The notes under the pieces were generated by a model. It searched no databases and had not been told where the DNA came from. It saw only the letters and a list, made by a program, of their open reading frames with translations. Of a stretch of DNA of 32,188 nt, positions 29,736 to 32,188 are shown piece after piece. The DNA is taken from positions 1 to 32,188 of the IMG/VR virus record IMGVR_UViG_3300044950_000123; one strand, 5' to 3'. Both the position numbers and the translations under genes were made by a program. How positions within the stretch are numbered: the stretch's first letter is position 1; every line of letters starts with the position of its first letter. Origin of the DNA: a virus.

Positions 29736-31265
29736 CTATACCTGAATTGAAAAGAATCTTGCAACTGGTGCTGGTGGCTCGGCTGGTTGTGTAGCGCGAT
29801 CATAGCCAAAGATTGAAGCAACGGCGGCATCCACCTTGCGGCGGCTACTTGCCTTTGCAACCATAACACCACGGCTTGATTGTTTTGTTACGCAGTTGGC
29901 AATATGGCGAGCAAGTCTTTCATCTCCATCGTGGGTAAATGATTCATTCACCACGGCTTCATAAAACTTTTGTGTTGCTGGCACCATATTCTGCGCACTG
30001 TTTGGATAAGAAACAACTGGCAAACCTTCTTCATCCAAAACCATAAATGTTCTTTGCCAGCGTGCTGGGTCAAAAACAATCTCTTTAACATTGAAGCGCT
30101 CATCGCGGTATGTGTCCACAATTGTTTGCTCAACTTCAGCAACTGGAATATGCCAGCCCTGTTCAGCATCATCGGGGCGTTCCCATAATCCAACAACCAT
30201 TAGGTGCGGCTTGTCTCCACCTAGTAACCACATTACAAGTGCAGTTGAGTCATTAGAAAAGGCACCATCAAAAGCTAAAATACATTCTTCGCCAGGTTCA
30301 GGAAATCTATCTGTGTCCTTGAGCGCTTCCCAAGCACCAGTTGGCAACCACGCAACTGAAGTATTTACAAAACAATTCAGGCGCTTGGTGCGAAACTCAG
30401 CTTCAGGTGTGCGCAAAACTGCGCTTTGCATTTCTTCTTTGTCAAGCAAATCGTCATAACCTGGGTTTGCCTCTTGCCACAATGATTCGTCACGGTGATC
30501 TGCTTCAGGTTGTGTTGGCTCCCACCACGAAAAGAAAAATGATGGGTCCTTTTTCTCGCCCTTTACAACCTGTTGGCCGTATTGGTAAAGCGAGTAACAA
30601 AGAGAATCTTGGCCGTTGCTCTGTGTCTTAACACCTGCAGTTGTGATGCCAAGAAGAAGTGAGTCAGCTCTAGCACCACCTGCAAGTGAAAGCACATTAA
30701 ACAATTCCCAAGAAGGCTGGGCGTGAACCTCATCAAAGATTACAAGCGGTGAAGGGTTAAGGCCTTCTTTTGAATAAGCCTCTGCAGACAATACGCGGTA
30801 CACGCTGCCTTTATCTTTGAACTCAATCGCATCGCGGTAAAGCGTGAACATTGAAGATAGTTCTTCATCTAGTTCAATCATTCGCTTAGCAGTTCCAAAC
30901 ACAATGCGTGCTTGGTCGCGGTCTGCCGCGCAAGAATAAATCTCTGAACCGTTGCCGCCAAGTGTTAAACCAGCCAAGCCCATTGATGCTGCTAGCGCAC
31001 TTTTGCCGTTTTTCCGACTCATCCCCACCAAAGCGGTTCTGTGACGAAATCTGCCATCTTCACGGCGAGCAAGAATATGCTTGAGCAATTCTTTCTGCCA
31101 TCCACGCAGTTCAAGTAACTTGCCTGCAGGTGAGGCTACAGAATCTTTAGTAACTCGGCAAACGGCTTCGGCAAAGTTTGCATACAACTCGCCATCACCA
31201 CGAAGTTGATCTTCAAGCGGAACTTCAGTAAGCCAACGAGGTGGCCACCCAGCAACTTCAGACAT
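29736..31265 (-). CDS. terL: Terminase large subunit, 509 aa
   Basis: ATPase and nuclease for genome packaging. Walker A GMSRKNGKS (residues 81-89), Walker B LVIFDEVH (174-181), LGITTAG coupling motif near 205; the C-terminal RNase-H-like nuclease has AFDGAFSND (D333), FDPARW (about 400) and RKVDAAVASI (about 487) acidic residues. It belongs to the HK97/terminase-1 family, related to cos-type packaging. It overlaps terS by 8 nt. Confidence 0.95.
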   Translation of the reverse strand: MSEVAGWPPRWLTEVPLEDQLRGDGELYANFAEAVCRVTKDSVASPAGKLLELRGWQKELLKHILARREDGRFRHRTALVGMSRKNGKSALAASMGLAGLTLGGNGSEIYSCAADRDQARIVFGTAKRMIELDEELSSMFTLYRDAIEFKDKGSVYRVLSAEAYSKEGLNPSPLVIFDEVHAQPSWELFNVLSLAGGARADSLLLGITTAGVKTQSNGQDSLCYSLYQYGQQVVKGEKKDPSFFFSWWEPTQPEADHRDESLWQEANPGYDDLLDKEEMQSAVLRTPEAEFRTKRLNCFVNTSVAWLPTGAWEALKDTDRFPEPGEECILAFDGAFSNDSTALVMWLLGGDKPHLMVVGLWERPDDAEQGWHIPVAEVEQTIVDTYRDERFNVKEIVFDPARWQRTFMVLDEEGLPVVSYPNSAQNMVPATQKFYEAVVNESFTHDGDERLARHIANCVTKQSSRGVMVAKASSRRKVDAAVASIFGYDRATQPAEPPAPVARFFSIQV

Positions 31266-31737
31266 TCTTTTTTTGCTGCTCTAACAACTGGGCTAACTTG
31301 CCCTTTGTCGTTACTTCAGCAACCCCCAACTTACTGCGATCAACTGGCGTTAAGCCAAGCAATGAAAGCAATTTAACAATGTCGTTTTCAACAGTGTTTA
31401 ACATTCCAAACAAAGGGTTTGCATAGGCATATCCCTTATCGGTAAAAAGCACATAGTCAGTAGCGGCTAGTTTCTCTTTTAGCTCGTACTTCTTATCCAT
31501 CTTTTCACATAGTTCAATGAGCAACTTGGCATCGGTGTTAGCAATCCACGGTGCCATTGCTCGAACATCTGCCCACATCTTTTGGCCAGCATCGCTTAAA
31601 TGAAGCGGTGCATCGCCTTTGATTTGTGGCAGTGCAATTACATTCTTGAGATCAGGCAGCGGGCGTTTGCCTGGGTTGCCTGTCTTTCGTTTTTGTTCAG
31701 TTGGCTTTGCTGGTCTGCCTGCCATTGTTTCATCCAT
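31258..31737 (-). CDS. terS: Terminase small subunit (P27-like), 159 aa
   Basis: Begins AGRPAKPTEQKRKTGNPGKRPLP, the usual P27-family opening (helix-turn-helix DNA-binding end), then ALAPWI-like helix (RAMAPWIANTDAKLLIEL) and a C-terminal helix. It recognises the packaging site. Starts at 31737, or 31725 for the M before AGRPAKP, which is more typical. It is followed directly by terL and preceded by the nuclease-like gene. Confidence 0.9.
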   Translation of the reverse strand: MDETMAGRPAKPTEQKRKTGNPGKRPLPDLKNVIALPQIKGDAPLHLSDAGQKMWADVRAMAPWIANTDAKLLIELCEKMDKKYELKEKLAATDYVLFTDKGYAYANPLFGMLNTVENDIVKLLSLLGLTPVDRSKLGVAEVTTKGKLAQLLEQQKKNV

Positions 31738-31742
31738 TCGCT

Positions 31743-32141
31743 TCAGTAATCTAACGCCCCCGTTAGTTTGATTGCCTTGCTGATTGGTAGAAAGCCAACG
31801 ACCTTTTCAATCTGCTCGCTCTTGCCAAAATCAGTTGATGCTGGCATCCAGTGTGTGTGCCATTCAATTTCTTGCAACGATAAGTTCCAAGCATAGATTC
31901 CAAGCGGTGTTGAGTTGATATACACGGCGTTGTAAAACAAGGTTTCAGCTTTAGCGATCAGCGCATCAAACTTTTTCTTTTCAATTGTCATATCGTCATA
32001 GTGCGTACGCCTGCATTTGAGTTCAATCACCAGGCGCAATTCATCGCTTACGCAATCGTGCGTGCTGAACTGGTTTGGGCTTTTTTTCAAATCGCGCAGG
32101 TAGTTAGTTTGCAAAAACTGCAACAGTTCTAATTCGGACAT
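31743..32141 (-). CDS. Possible PD-(D/E)XK-like protein, 132 aa
   Basis: Starts MSELELLQFLQTNYLRDLKK at 32141 (with a run GGGGGG upstream). Around residues 45-52 LRLVIELKCRRTHYDD has an E-x-K (IELK) strand as in PD-(D/E)XK enzymes, followed by a helix rich in K and E (EKKKFDALIAKAETLF). No partner motif is certain. The place upstream of the terminases suggests packaging or DNA processing. Could instead be a small structural protein. Confidence 0.45.
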   Translation of the reverse strand: MSELELLQFLQTNYLRDLKKSPNQFSTHDCVSDELRLVIELKCRRTHYDDMTIEKKKFDALIAKAETLFYNAVYINSTPLGIYAWNLSLQEIEWHTHWMPASTDFGKSEQIEKVVGFLPISKAIKLTGALDY

Positions 32142-32188
32142 TTGCGACAAACCCCCCAAAACCCATTTTGCGGAACTCTGCGTTTGCA

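Noticed and set aside
1-32188. Integrase or lysogeny module
   Set aside because: No tyrosine or serine recombinase motifs seen; only small HTH/RHH regulators, so a temperate lifestyle is not supported.

Overview
The window looks like the nearly complete, possibly whole, genome of a small tailed phage (siphovirus with an HK97-type head) infecting an actinobacterium. The virion and packaging genes are recognisable in order: small and large terminase, portal, prohead protease, HK97-fold capsid, connector, tail tube, tail assembly chaperone, tape measure and tail tip/fibres. An actinobacterial host is suggested by a WhiB-type Fe-S regulator and a proteasome beta-like hydrolase. The moderate to low GC would fit low-GC freshwater actinobacteria (Nanopelagicales/acI), but that is an inference. 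No integrase, excisionase or classical CI-type repressor was recognised, so I see no evidence for a temperate lifestyle.

Layout: almost everything is read leftward (minus strand). From the right end: a nuclease-like protein, terminases, portal, protease and capsid (32141 to 25771), closed by a strong hairpin terminator at 25714-25755. Then come a glycosyltransferase, connector and neck proteins, two paralogous tail-tube proteins, a frameshifted tail assembly chaperone, tape measure, tail-tip proteins and an S74-chaperone fibre (25689 to 17383). The lysis cassette follows (17382 to 16364), then a collagen-stalk/C1q-head fibre and a second fibre (16336 to 12138), a GT4 glycosyltransferase and a small DUF6378-like gene (to 10605). 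A bidirectional terminator at 10543-10578 separates these from a short rightward operon of five small genes (9794-10532) ending in a ribbon-helix-helix regulator. A divergent control region (9583-9793) carries repeated CACGCC boxes and an apparently leaderless promoter for the proteasome-like gene.

Left of it lies the leftward early/replication region (9582 to 68): proteasome-like hydrolase, Holliday-junction-resolvase-like nuclease, WhiB-HTH, a membrane-anchored transglycosylase, a Cas4/RecB-like nuclease with partner genes, a tRNA-like element, an FmdB-type zinc ribbon, a small HTH protein, an AT-rich HNH insertion, a primase-polymerase/helicase, and next to it a 134-bp array of nine ATCCTGC iterons that is a good origin candidate. 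The left end has two HNH/endonuclease VII genes. If the ends join, the left HNH gene sits directly upstream of the terminases, the usual actinophage order, so the window is probably one genome opened near its packaging site.

Many genes overlap by 1-4 bases (ATGA, TAATG, TTGA), showing translational coupling, and at least ten starts use an unusual G-run ribosome-binding motif (GGGGGA or close variants). About a dozen genes of 30-60 codons were found by reading frames between larger genes. Because I counted bases by eye, short-feature coordinates may be off by one.
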